Below are positions 57,129 through 64,000 of a stretch of 64,000 nucleotides of DNA, piece by piece. Source of the DNA: Polydactylus sextarius (taxonomy: Eukaryota; Chordata; Actinopteri; Polynemidae). The translations under genes were made by a program, and so were the position numbers. A model generated the notes under the pieces. It was not told where the DNA came from. It ran no database searches and saw nothing but the letters and a program-made list of their open reading frames with translations. The DNA is taken from NCBI GenBank assembly GCA_016801845.1, contig CM028927.1, positions 6,534,501 through 6,598,500 of the forward strand. Direction: 5' to 3'. Within the stretch, counting starts at the first letter, position 1, and each line of letters opens with the position of its first letter.

Positions 57129-58890
57129 GCCAAACTTTCATTAAATAAATAAAGGGGAAAATAAGTACAATTGCAAAGTGATTTATGTAAAAAATGTATT
57201 ATCATGCTGGAAAACACTAGAAAACTGGTCAAGCTTGATTTAAGAGTACACTGTTGCTGTTTACTGTGTATACAACGCATGTGAGCGCTTGAGAGCACCA
57301 CCATCTAGGAGCAAGTTTGTTTCAGTTGGACCCTTATTATTGTACTATGACCATTTTCGTCCACTAGGTGGTGTCTGTGCACAACTCAAATTCAGAGCGC
57401 CAGTAAGAGCAGTCTGAGTCATCCTTACTGCAAGTCAGCTTCATAGCTCAGGCTCTCAGTCTCAATCTCTGTACAACAGTAACGCCTATAGATGTAAAAG
57501 GTAAAAGGAGGAAAATGCTCTCTAACTGACTCATCTTTGCACAAAGGTTTTGCCTCAGGGAAAGCTTAAAGACTCACCAGTGGTGATTCATCAATGCTCA
57601 AAGACAAATTCAATCAATCATTTATAAGAACCTGTTGATTTCTACATTACTTCCAAACACCTCGAGCAGAAAATAAGATTGATCTGCATTTGAAAGGTTG
57701 TGTGAGGTCATTTTCTTTTGTGCCAAAAGTGGGTAATTATTATTTACAAAAGTGCACATACTGACCTGCTCCTACAAGCCTGACTGTTACAAGGATGGAA
57801 TTATCATACATAACATATGTTTATCCCAATAATACATCATTCACATTGTCAATATCTTAACAGCTAAGATGAACAAATAAATAAGATGAATAGCTCCATG
57901 AACACACAAAAAGACAGACGTGTATGTCCAAGATTAAAAGAAGTGTAGTCTGCTTGTTCCCTGACATGAAGCACTAACCATCAAACAGGTTTCATTAGCG
58001 GGGATTACAACAATTAAATTTTCCAATTGACTTTTTCCAAATAAACCCAGCATCTTTATTCTTTTTTAATTGAGCTGGTGGATTTGAAGTCAGTTCTTAA
58101 ACAACGATAAAATGTTTGTCTTTTGACTTTACGAGACATTAAGTTTCCTAGTTCACATTTCCTGTTAATTACGTGTGAGATTTGATGGCCTTGATAAAAG
58201 CGCGGAGCGAAGGGGGAGGCTGGTTAGCAGGAAGCAGAGAAAAGACCGATGGAAAGACAGAAGGGAACGAAACAAGTGAAGTGGGGGGAAAAAGAGGTCC
58301 TAATAAGAATCAGAGTGGTTCATAAAGAGCACCAAATGTTTGCCCCCCAGCGAGACCTACCATGTACACTCTTCCTCTTTCTGCATGCGGAGCAACCACA
58401 GCAAAGCTTGTGGTGAGGTTCTAGGCATGTAGTGAAGAGCTGAAGCATTAGGCGGATGTATGTGTTAATAAGCCAGGTTCAAACCTATGGCCAATTAATA
58501 AAATCCTAACACATAATCCATGTCACAAACACTTATGTAATGGTCTGGGAATCATTCAAATCTCTCAGTATCTCTTTGTTACATAAGTGATTCAGATTAA
58601 TAAAAGTCTGTTTCTTAATTGATTATACTCAGCGATGTCTTTGAAGGATGTCTGAGTAACAGCATCTGTAGTTTGCGTGTGTGTATGTGTGTGTGATGTA
58701 CCTTAAAAATGCCCACCCAGTCTTTGGGGTGGGGTGTAATGTAAGGGGTCAGGGTGTAGCGACACTCCAGGGGTGCCTGGGGCAGGAAACTCTTTCCCAC
58801 ATTCTGGAAGATGACGTGGGCAAAGTTGGATGTTTCCATGACGCTGACGCTGCTGCCAGGTGACGACTCCACCACCTGGAACGATGACAT
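43148..58890 (-). CDS. tax1bp1: Tax1-binding protein 1 (TAX1BP1), sixteen coding exons
   Basis: TAX1BP1 is a cytoplasmic selective-autophagy receptor of the CALCOCO family and a ubiquitin-binding adaptor that helps A20 switch off NF-kB. Coding exons (minus): 58890-58702, 55427-55325, 54717-54527, 54274-54119, 51519-51371, 50765-50675, 50569-50384, 50237-49986, 49568-49377, 49276-49204, 48920-48379, 46386-46300, 45548-45362, 45254-45049, 44248-44172, 43358-43148. They sum to 2892 nt, 963 aa (human 789). Order: SKICH domain (1 to about 135), a non-canonical LC3-interacting-like IVVV (150-153), long coiled coils (about 160-500), an E/K-rich insert (about 562-611), the conserved LQYGNPYS block and two C-terminal ubiquitin-binding C2H2 fingers (C901, C904, H920, H924; C928, C931, H947, H951). 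All joins are GT-AG and in phase. The extra length is mostly the 542-nt exon. Confidence 0.94.
43359..44171 (-). other. tax1bp1: TAX1BP1 intron (0.8 kb)
   Basis: No recognisable element apart from a short ACATA tandem near 43617-43636. Confidence 0.6.
44172..44248 (-). CDS. tax1bp1: TAX1BP1 coding exon 15
   Basis: Residues 869-893, ending RSSFCFDS, which matches the human GTGFCFDSS just before the fingers. Found from its TATTGTAG acceptor and GTAGCG donor; too short for an obvious open frame. Confidence 0.88.
44249..45048 (-). other. tax1bp1: TAX1BP1 intron (0.8 kb)
   Basis: Unremarkable intron; one short GT run near 44357-44372. Confidence 0.6.
45049..45254 (-). CDS. tax1bp1: TAX1BP1 coding exon 14 (Pro-rich)
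   Basis: Residues 800-868. Contains a tandem APPCAPPCAPP and SWDQEVVCIQPSRS, which aligns with human SWGLEDNVVCSQPARN. The donor is GTAAGC. Confidence 0.9.
45362..45548 (-). CDS. tax1bp1: TAX1BP1 coding exon 13
   Basis: Residues 738-799. Ends with PAELQYGNPYSTDTTR, matching human PVLQYGNPYASQETR. Upstream it is Pro/Gln-rich. The donor is GTGGTA. Confidence 0.92.
45549..46299 (-). other. tax1bp1: TAX1BP1 intron (0.75 kb)
   Basis: No recognisable element; the open frame at 45742-46110 has no family resemblance. Confidence 0.6.
46300..46386 (-). CDS. tax1bp1: TAX1BP1 coding exon 12 (29 codons, coiled coil)
   Basis: Residues 709-737, VQMAERASEVAELKRNLAQA then LKDKEQLQE. Phase 0 at both ends. 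On the transcript strand a (TG)n tract lies just before its acceptor. Confidence 0.88.
46387..48378 (-). other. tax1bp1: TAX1BP1 intron (2.0 kb)
   Basis: Contains a CA microsatellite at 46400-46427 and otherwise no recognisable element. Confidence 0.6.
46400..46427. repeat. (CA)n microsatellite near a TAX1BP1 acceptor
   Basis: About 14 CA units; on the minus strand it is (TG)n about 14 bases before the exon at 46386. Confidence 0.93.
48379..48920 (-). CDS. tax1bp1: TAX1BP1 coding exon 11 (542 nt, E/K-rich insert)
   Basis: Residues 528-708. The first two thirds is low-complexity Glu/Lys (for example KEDDEKEEKEKEKEEKKE near 585-602). The last third, VEEELAMMEEKWREQCAINE and KQRLADEEERF, is a coiled coil that aligns with human ELAKMELKWKEQVKIAENVK. 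Frame is intact and in phase with both neighbours. Confidence 0.9.
49204..49276 (-). CDS. tax1bp1: TAX1BP1 coding exon 10
   Basis: Residues 504-527, EPKRNVSTETTQEPLTPSPE onward; Ser/Thr/Pro-rich, weakly conserved. Supported by CAG acceptor, GTACAC donor and phase. Confidence 0.8.
49377..49568 (-). CDS. tax1bp1: TAX1BP1 coding exon 9
   Basis: Residues 440-503. REVEELKLRLHMAAEHYKEK and YRECQRLRRQVAKL are close to human REVEDLKLRLQMAADHYKEK. Coiled coil; donor GTGAGT. Confidence 0.96.
49986..50237 (-). CDS. tax1bp1: TAX1BP1 coding exon 8
   Basis: Residues 356-439, AELARVREQLRQAEEQLQAS through SARDHTMTELYRARVEADKL; aligns with human LKEQLRKAEEQVQATRQEV. Coiled coil; donor GTAAGT. Confidence 0.95.
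50384..50569 (-). CDS. tax1bp1: TAX1BP1 coding exon 7
   Basis: Residues 294-355. STELENTKLSAELQMLKAVE and FQEELERLRACVAQRDSLEK; coiled coil. Confidence 0.94.
50675..50765 (-). CDS. tax1bp1: TAX1BP1 coding exon 6
   Basis: Residues 263-293, LRDRLKKLTAERDSLESQLK then NEKDERDLYK, matching human LKDKLKKAQHEREQLECQLK. Donor GTGGGA. Confidence 0.94.
50766..51370 (-). other. tax1bp1: TAX1BP1 intron (0.6 kb)
   Basis: Nothing recognisable. Confidence 0.6.
51371..51519 (-). CDS. tax1bp1: TAX1BP1 coding exon 5
   Basis: Residues 214-262, ELLRSSQGLSEEREEVRRRL through QLEEDLLGVTQRGLQKETEL; aligns with human QLEEDIVSVTHKAIEKETEL. Donor GTGAGC. Confidence 0.94.
52682..52731. repeat. (GT)n microsatellite
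   Basis: About 25 GT units with one GAA interruption. Confidence 0.95.
52828..52841 (+). promoter_or_regulatory. CTCF-core-like motif, plus orientation
   Basis: GCACCAGGGGGCGA matches CCASYAGRKGGCRS at 12 of 14 positions. Confidence 0.35.
53391..53422. repeat. (GT)n microsatellite
   Basis: About 16 GT units, followed by G/T-rich DNA to 53570. Confidence 0.95.
53726..53761. repeat. (AC)n microsatellite
   Basis: About 18 AC units. Confidence 0.95.
54119..54274 (-). CDS. tax1bp1: TAX1BP1 coding exon 4
   Basis: Residues 162-213, RVEEAQQERRELLKAMRILQ through RLAREREQERETCCLLRTHN. Start of the long coiled coil. Acceptor TACCGTACAG, donor GTTAGA. Confidence 0.9.
54527..54717 (-). CDS. tax1bp1: TAX1BP1 coding exon 3 (end of SKICH, LIR-like motif)
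   Basis: Residues 98-161. YYVPKSDGEFYQFCYVTHAG and RGASTPFQFRSATPTEELLT are close to human. NSDIVVVTTKTGLLE carries the position of the non-canonical LC3-interacting motif (LVV in CALCOCO2 and TAX1BP1), with IVVV here. Confidence 0.96.
54718..55324 (-). other. tax1bp1: TAX1BP1 intron (0.6 kb)
   Basis: Its first 40 transcribed bases are a compound TA/CA microsatellite; the rest is unremarkable. Confidence 0.7.
55286..55323. repeat. Compound (GT)n(AT)n microsatellite against a TAX1BP1 donor
   Basis: On the transcript strand the intron opens GTATATATATATAC and then runs into CA repeats, so the repeat contains the 5' splice site. Confidence 0.93.
55325..55427 (-). CDS. tax1bp1: TAX1BP1 coding exon 2 (SKICH)
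   Basis: Residues 64-97: VGWSTARDYYTFLWSPMPEN then YEPESTVHRTVVFQ. The first 24 residues are almost identical to human. Confidence 0.97.
55428..58701 (-). other. tax1bp1: TAX1BP1 intron (3.3 kb)
   Basis: AT-rich, with a GT microsatellite at 57093-57125 and a CTCF-core-like motif CCACTAGGTGGTGT at 57361-57374 (12 of 14). No exon is supported. Confidence 0.6.
57093..57125. repeat. (GT)n microsatellite
   Basis: About 16 GT units. Confidence 0.95.
58702..58890 (-). CDS. tax1bp1: TAX1BP1 coding exon 1 (start codon, SKICH)
   Basis: Residues 1-63, MSSFQVVESSPGSSVSVMET through PHPKDWVGIFK. FAHVIFQNVGKSF and YTLTPYITPHPKDWVGIFKV match human. The start codon has A at -3. The exon extends 5' to an acceptor TTTACAG at 58917. 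A CA-rich tract follows the donor. Confidence 0.97.
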
Positions 58891-58916
58891 TGTATCCTGT
58901 TGGTCACTTCATTTGT

Positions 58917-60473
58917 CTGTAAAGGAAGAACAGAAGATGAGAGGAACAAAAGGTATAAAACCAGGGTTAAAGAAATACACAGCTCTTCATACTGACTCAC
59001 ACAAAAAGCCAAACGCTGTTCATTTACTAGAATAAGAGCTCCTAAACCAGCTCAGAAAATATGTATGGCTTAATCAAGCAGATGTGTAATAGATGAATAT
59101 AGAGATATTGTATATGGCATATACCCACACAAGACAGGGATTTAGAGTATTAATTAATGTACCAATATTTGTTGTAAAGCAAAGCTGCAGCCAGTTAATC
59201 TGAATAATTTCTTATAAAACCTGTAGCATTAACTGAGCACAAATGCCTTTTGTTGTCTTTAACTTTAACCTTAAAACACGGTGCCTTAAAATAGCAACAA
59301 GTGTCCCTCTCAGGGACCAAATGTCCCTGCTGTCCTCCTGCTGTCTTTCTGTAACCCACAAAGTTTCTGGAAGAGGACAAAATGGATGAGTAAGTCAATA
59401 ATTTTGGATGCTGACCATTTTACTGGTAATGGTTGTATTTTTATGGTGCGGTTTTGTGCTATTTCTTGAGGGAAAATCCATGACTTTACTTGTCAAAATC
59501 AGTTTGCCAGTCATGGTGAGAAAATAATACCCAGCCTGTGAGAACAGCACGATATTTTGTCCTCTGAGATGTTGAAGACATGGTGAATAAAGAACATGAG
59601 CTTTATTCAACCGTACCATCCATTTAATCTGTTTTTAAATTCAAATAGATCCCTTGTACACAACCAAACATTATGAAAATTGAAGCTTAACTGGATATGA
59701 TCCCGGCCTGGGGTCTATCTATGTGGAATTTGCATCTGGGTTCTCCAGCACAGTCCAAAGACATGCAGGTCAGATTAAATGTTGACTCTAAAATGCCTGA
59801 AGTTGTGAATATGAGCATGTGATCCTCAACAGTTTAGATAATGGATGTGTGATAGAAACTTAAATCCAGAATCATAATCCTTGTATAGTTAAGTTGATTA
59901 CCTAGCCAATGCAATTAAAAATAATGACAGTCACAGCATGGCTATCCCCTTAAGACCACACCTCTGTGAATAAACACCGTAGAGCTAGACAACTGATCAA
60001 ACGATGCATTTGTTTTTGTGGTGAGTAAAAGAGGAGAGAACAAGTTAATATGTGCAGCTACTTGAAGCTGCTTTGCATAACTGCCCCCTGTTCATTTTCA
60101 ACAACAAACCGTCATGTCCTACATTTCCATGTGACCCAGCCCTGCACTCCTGGTTAAGATAAATACATGGGAAAGTGACTCAAGTCATAACTGAGACTCA
60201 AATCAGCTAACCAGGTATCATAACACTCTGTCCACTGAGTCAAAGAGATCGACAATGAAGCAATATATCGCAAAAACGTCATGGGTCATCTCCGCTGTGT
60301 AAAACTAGCTCAGTTAGCCACATGATAATCTTATTTACGGTGGCTAGGCAGCTAACATTAGCTAACGAACAGGCCATGTCGTGTCAAGTCACTAGCTAGC
60401 TAAACATTATCTTAAGAGACACAAGAGACGAACATGGACAGGCGTTAATTTCGCGATGAAATAGAAAGAGTAC
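58917..60473 (-). other. tax1bp1: TAX1BP1 first intron (1.6 kb)
   Basis: Nothing coding. Contains a degenerate dispersed repeat at about 59703-59850. Confidence 0.6.
59703..59850 (+). repeat. Degenerate dispersed fish repeat
   Basis: The strings GTGGAATTTGCATCTGGGTT, CAGTCCAAAGACATGCAGGT, GTTGACTCTAAAATGCCTGA and AGATAATGGATG appear in the order and spacing of a common dispersed element in teleost genomes. This copy is mutated and incomplete. I do not know its family name. Confidence 0.5.
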
Positions 60474-60640
60474 CCTTTTCATATGAACTCCACTTGCAAA
60501 AGACAGTGAATTTCAGCAGGACAGGCCGATGTTTTTGCCACTGTCCCCGTTGTTGCCAAAGCTCTGACGATGATGCGTCTTCTTCTGAAAGAGCAGATGA
60601 TACCGAACTTCCGGGATGCTGAGCAGCGCCGAGGATGCTG
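60474..60640 (-). other. tax1bp1: Probable TAX1BP1 untranslated first exon
   Basis: Ends with AAAAGG/GTACTC on the minus strand at 60474/60473. Just upstream there is CpG-containing DNA and an ETS-type CCGGAAGT at 60607-60614. The 5' limit is a guess. Confidence 0.5.
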
Positions 60641-61112
60641 AGGATGCCTGTGAAGAGAGGGTGGAAACAGTCTTAAAACAGAAAAGAGCTTTATTGAATA
60701 TTTGCTAATATATATATAAAGTTATTTTTCTCTTTTATGTTTATATTTCCCTCTTACGTATTAAATAATTCCACAAGTGTACAAGTAGTTGTATTGATGT
60801 TATGTTTAGTTGTCCATTGCAAAGCAAAAAAAAAGTAATAAAGTTTATTTAGTAAATAACGTGCTAATAAATTATACTGAATTTGCATTTATATGGTTAT
60901 GTATAGTGAATACTGTACTGTAAGTAACTAAAGACTAAATTGTATTACCAAATAAAAGCACAGGATATCCCGCCTTAGCATAATTTCCATTGGCTGTTGA
61001 AACTCAGCGAGCATTCTGATTGGCTAAAAAATGGTTGTCAATCATAACAGTGCCGTTTGGTTTTCCTGGTTTGACAGCTGTCACTGTACGCCGAGGTCAA
61101 GGGGAAAGTAGC
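60475..61112. promoter_or_regulatory. TAX1BP1-HIBADH bidirectional promoter
   Basis: About 0.6 kb separates the outward-facing TAX1BP1 first exon and the HIBADH start. It holds an ETS/GABP-like CCGGAAGT (60607-60614, minus) and two inverted CCAAT boxes ATTGGC at 60989-60994 and 61019-61024, spaced 30 bp, a common NF-Y arrangement. Confidence 0.55.
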
Positions 61113-61182
61113 ATGGCCGCGTTGTTTAGAGGGTCACGAAATTTATGGTTAAGGTGGAATAAACATGTCGACCTCGCTTACG
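61113..61182 (+). CDS. hibadh: Probable first coding exon of 3-hydroxyisobutyrate dehydrogenase (HIBADH), partial gene
   Basis: HIBADH oxidises 3-hydroxyisobutyrate to methylmalonate semialdehyde in mitochondrial valine breakdown. Only a candidate exon 1 is present: ATG in GTAGCATGGCC context, then AALFRGSRNLWLRWNKHVDL, ending at a GTAACG donor with one base over. The short N-terminus is rich in Arg/Lys, Leu and Trp and has no acidic residue until Asp20, as expected of a mitochondrial presequence. The assignment rests on location: in vertebrates HIBADH lies head-to-head with TAX1BP1. The NAD-binding motif exon (GFIGLGNMG in the family) is not found before the window ends. Confidence 0.55.
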
Positions 61183-64000
61183 GTAACGTATTTGCTCATG
61201 TTGTCAGTTTCCTCATGTGGTTTTTGTGTTCGTGAGTTCAGAGGAAAATGCAAACGGAACATTTTCTGCTCCAGTCTGTTAGCTAGCTTGTTAGCCCCGT
61301 GAGGGAGGTTTGGACACTTAGTGCCCATGATAGTTCAGTGTTTAGACAATCTGGACACAATGTCCCCCAGGCAGCCACCTGCTGTGAGGCACTCAACCAT
61401 GCAGTGTGTTTGGACAATGTGCGTAACGGACAAAAGTATGGTGAAATGTGCAGCAATGAGTAACAACAGCTAATTCCATCCGATATACTGTAGCCCCCAA
61501 TGTGGCTGTGTTGTTTCTATAAAGGTTTCATAGTATATTAGGATGCTATGGCCTATATATTGCCAGTCGAATTACTGTATTTGGTATTTGGTACACAAGA
61601 AACACGGATAAAATTGGACTTTAACTCTGTCACAAAGTCTGCTCAGGCCACTCCTCCCTGTTCATCCCACACAACTTCTGGATAAGGAACAGTGATTTCT
61701 GATTTGTATGATGCTTCATTTAGGGAGTACTAGCATGATACAGTGACCCTGCTTCCTAGTGTGTAACCGTGTGTTGAAATAGTGGTGTTGATGACTCTGT
61801 TAAGACTCCTGTATTTTATGTTTTCTCGTTTTTGTGAAGGCCCCTCCTCTAAAGCTCCCCCCAGAAAACTTCCCTAGAAAGCACCTTTGCTTAGCAGACA
61901 TGGTTTTACTCCAGCCCCATACAGCCAATTTCAAAGTTCACTGTTGAGTAATGCCAACAGGTGCTGCTGGTTGGCATACTTATCTAAAACTTGACAATTG
62001 TTGCATAACTGTATTGTTTTTATTCATTGCTTACATGGATGGATACATGGATGGGTGGGTCCCAGTATGGTTAAAAAATGAAAGAAAGTAAGCTAGTTAT
62101 TGAGTCAGTTAATCAGCGGTAATGAGTAGTTAGGTTTATATTATTTGCTCCATTTGAATCGTTAGTATTGAAATGATCAGTCATTGAATTAGTTTGTGGA
62201 TTACTTCATATACAAACAACTAATGGTGTTTTCCAGGTTTCAGCTTCAGAAAAAGTAGAAATTATGGATAATTCAATGAATTAAAAAATGATATGTCATT
62301 GTAATTATGAAACACTTATGGCATTGTTTTACACAAAGAATGTTTCCCTAATATTATAGTTTTACTTTGTTCACATTTATAATATCCGAGACTTCGAAAT
62401 GAAAGAACAGTAATTTGTTGATTTAGTTCACCGTGTGCTACTCCATGGCATTTCACCTTTAGCATACTATGTATAGTAACAGTGCATGACTATACAGGAC
62501 TGAAATAAATTTGGGTCTTGTAAAGAGCAGGCTAGAAAATAAGGTCAGGATCAGAGAAAAACTCTAGTTTACACAACTGCAGGAACAACGATCCCATTCT
62601 ATGGCAAAGTCAAAAATTATTTCTAGAACACATTCCATACCCACATCCGTCCTACAGAAGTACAAACAGCAGAAGGCAGAAGAACAAAGCACAAAGAAAA
62701 TGGTAAAAATAAGAAGGCAAACACACAAAGAATATATATGTGTGTGCGCGTGTGTATATACATATAAAATCATATAAATAGTAGAATAAAATCAATAAAA
62801 AAAGATACAGCAAATGCATTTTTAGGTGAACATAAGTTTGTAGAAGCAGTGCAAATCATAAGGACAACAACAAAAGGTTAATTAGAAATAGAATATTAAT
62901 TAGAAATATTGGCAAACAGGTATAGTCTGATTTAAAACTACTCTGAACTGTCTGATCTTATCTAATAAATTTTTCCGTCTTTAAGAAGTGTAGAAGCTGA
63001 AAACCACTTTAATGTGTTTAGTTTTGATTCATGGAGCGTTTAGTTTCCTAGAACCTGCTGACCTCAGAGGTCAGCAGGTTCATACTGAGTCAGGATGTGT
63101 GATGTGTTTCTAAGAATTAAGCTGTAAAATTACTTATTATCGAAAAACAGTATTTTGAAGGAGAATGTCGAAAATCTGGTAGCCTAGGTCTAAATCCAGG
63201 ATAATGTGAAGGTTTCTAGCAACGTATTTGTTTAATGTGCTGTCCCAAGGACTTTATGAAACTGTAGGACTGAAACCTACACAGGACTGTGTGTCTGTTC
63301 CTTGATATGTTGTGCTCAAAGAGAATGTTGAATGTTTGTTATCATGTAAGTATTAAGATTCTACTATATGTTGAAGGGTTTGCCAAATGTATCGCAAGGC
63401 TTTCTGTTGAAGGTTTTCTGTTCAAGCCTAATTGTGTTGTAGTCTGATTAACCTACAGTCAAAGTGGAAGCTCTGGCATTGGGCAGACACTAAATTTGTT
63501 AACCTGGCTGGACTTTGGCTGAACCAGCAGTGTTTAATAGCTTGGCCAGGCAGCCCAAAAAATGGTGGTAAGCTACAGCAGAAAGATTTGCTATGTAATT
63601 TATTCTAATTAGAGCATTTCCACCGTAATGTAAGAGCATATTTACTGTTGCTACTCAGTGCCATTTAAACCCAAAAGTCATTAACCAAGGGGACCCTTAA
63701 TTGAATTACAGTTGTAAATAGTGCTGGGTATAACTTTGTTTATCATTACTCGTACCAATACTTTTACAATATTTGTACCAAAACAATAATTATTTTTAAA
63801 ATCAGTTTTAACAAAAATATTACATTACAACTTTACAACATTACTCTTGGCATTTCTTTGACATTTCTTTAAACTCTTAAGTAGTTTCATATATTTAAAA
63901 AGAAAATTAAAAATTTCCTGTCATACTGCATGACCATTGACCCAGAGACTCAGATCATACATAATTATTGGGTATTGATTTTTAGTACCACATGACAAAG
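61183..64000 (+). other. hibadh: Probable HIBADH intron 1 (incomplete)
   Basis: AT-rich DNA to the end of the window with no exon I can support. Contains a 31-bp near-perfect palindrome at 63051-63081 and a TA/TG run near 62735-62762. Confidence 0.5.
63051..63081. repeat. 31-bp near-perfect inverted repeat
   Basis: Arms GAACCTGCTGACCT and AGGTCAGCAGGTTC are exact reverse complements, 14 bases each, with a 3-base spacer CAG. The inner part is a pair of AGGTCA half-sites facing outward, spacer 3. Confidence 0.9.

Noticed and set aside
1..64000. Search for CRISPR arrays, phage or integrase genes, toxin-antitoxin pairs or other bacterial-style systems
   Set aside because: The window is vertebrate nuclear DNA with spliced genes; the repeats seen are simple microsatellites and not spaced direct repeats.

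Overview
This is a stretch of vertebrate nuclear DNA, almost certainly from a ray-finned (teleost) fish. Genes are split into small exons with GT-AG introns, coding density is low, CA/TG and AT microsatellites are dense, and the introns are compact. It is the conserved TRIL - CREB5 - JAZF1 - TAX1BP1 - HIBADH block that lies on human 7p15-p14 beside the HOXA cluster. Gene order and every relative orientation match the human locus as I know it. I cannot tell which of the two teleost-duplicated copies this is.

Layout. TRIL (+, 3180-5669) is one intact coding exon of 829 codons. CREB5 (-, coding 20131 down to 8024) was rebuilt as ten coding exons (532 aa) plus a probable untranslated first exon near 22831. 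JAZF1 (+, 26890-38618) was rebuilt as five exons giving 243 aa, the human length, followed by a probable 2.9 kb 3' UTR. TAX1BP1 (-, coding 58890 down to 43148) was rebuilt as sixteen coding exons (963 aa) plus an untranslated first exon ending at 60474. A probable first coding exon of HIBADH (+, 61113-61182) starts about 0.5 kb from the TAX1BP1 first exon, and the rest of that gene lies beyond the window. All joins keep phase with GT-AG sites, but they were made by eye without cDNA.

Functions. TRIL is an LRR/FN3 membrane co-receptor for Toll-like receptors. TAX1BP1 is an autophagy receptor and A20-linked brake on NF-kB. CREB5 is an ATF2-like bZIP factor. JAZF1 is a C2H2 nuclear cofactor of nuclear receptors and NuA4/TIP60. 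HIBADH is a mitochondrial valine-catabolism enzyme. They are neighbours by ancestry and do not form an operon or a single system.

The rest is introns, UTRs and intergenic DNA with many microsatellites. I found no CRISPR array, phage, intact transposon, tRNA or rRNA gene, and no undescribed multi-gene system. The points most worth following are: an E/K-rich exon that lengthens TAX1BP1; loss of the PPxY motifs in its zinc fingers; two perfect CRE palindromes around the CREB5 first exon; dinucleotide repeats directly against several 5' splice sites; CTCF-like motifs in a convergent arrangement; and a 31-bp near-perfect palindrome in HIBADH intron 1.
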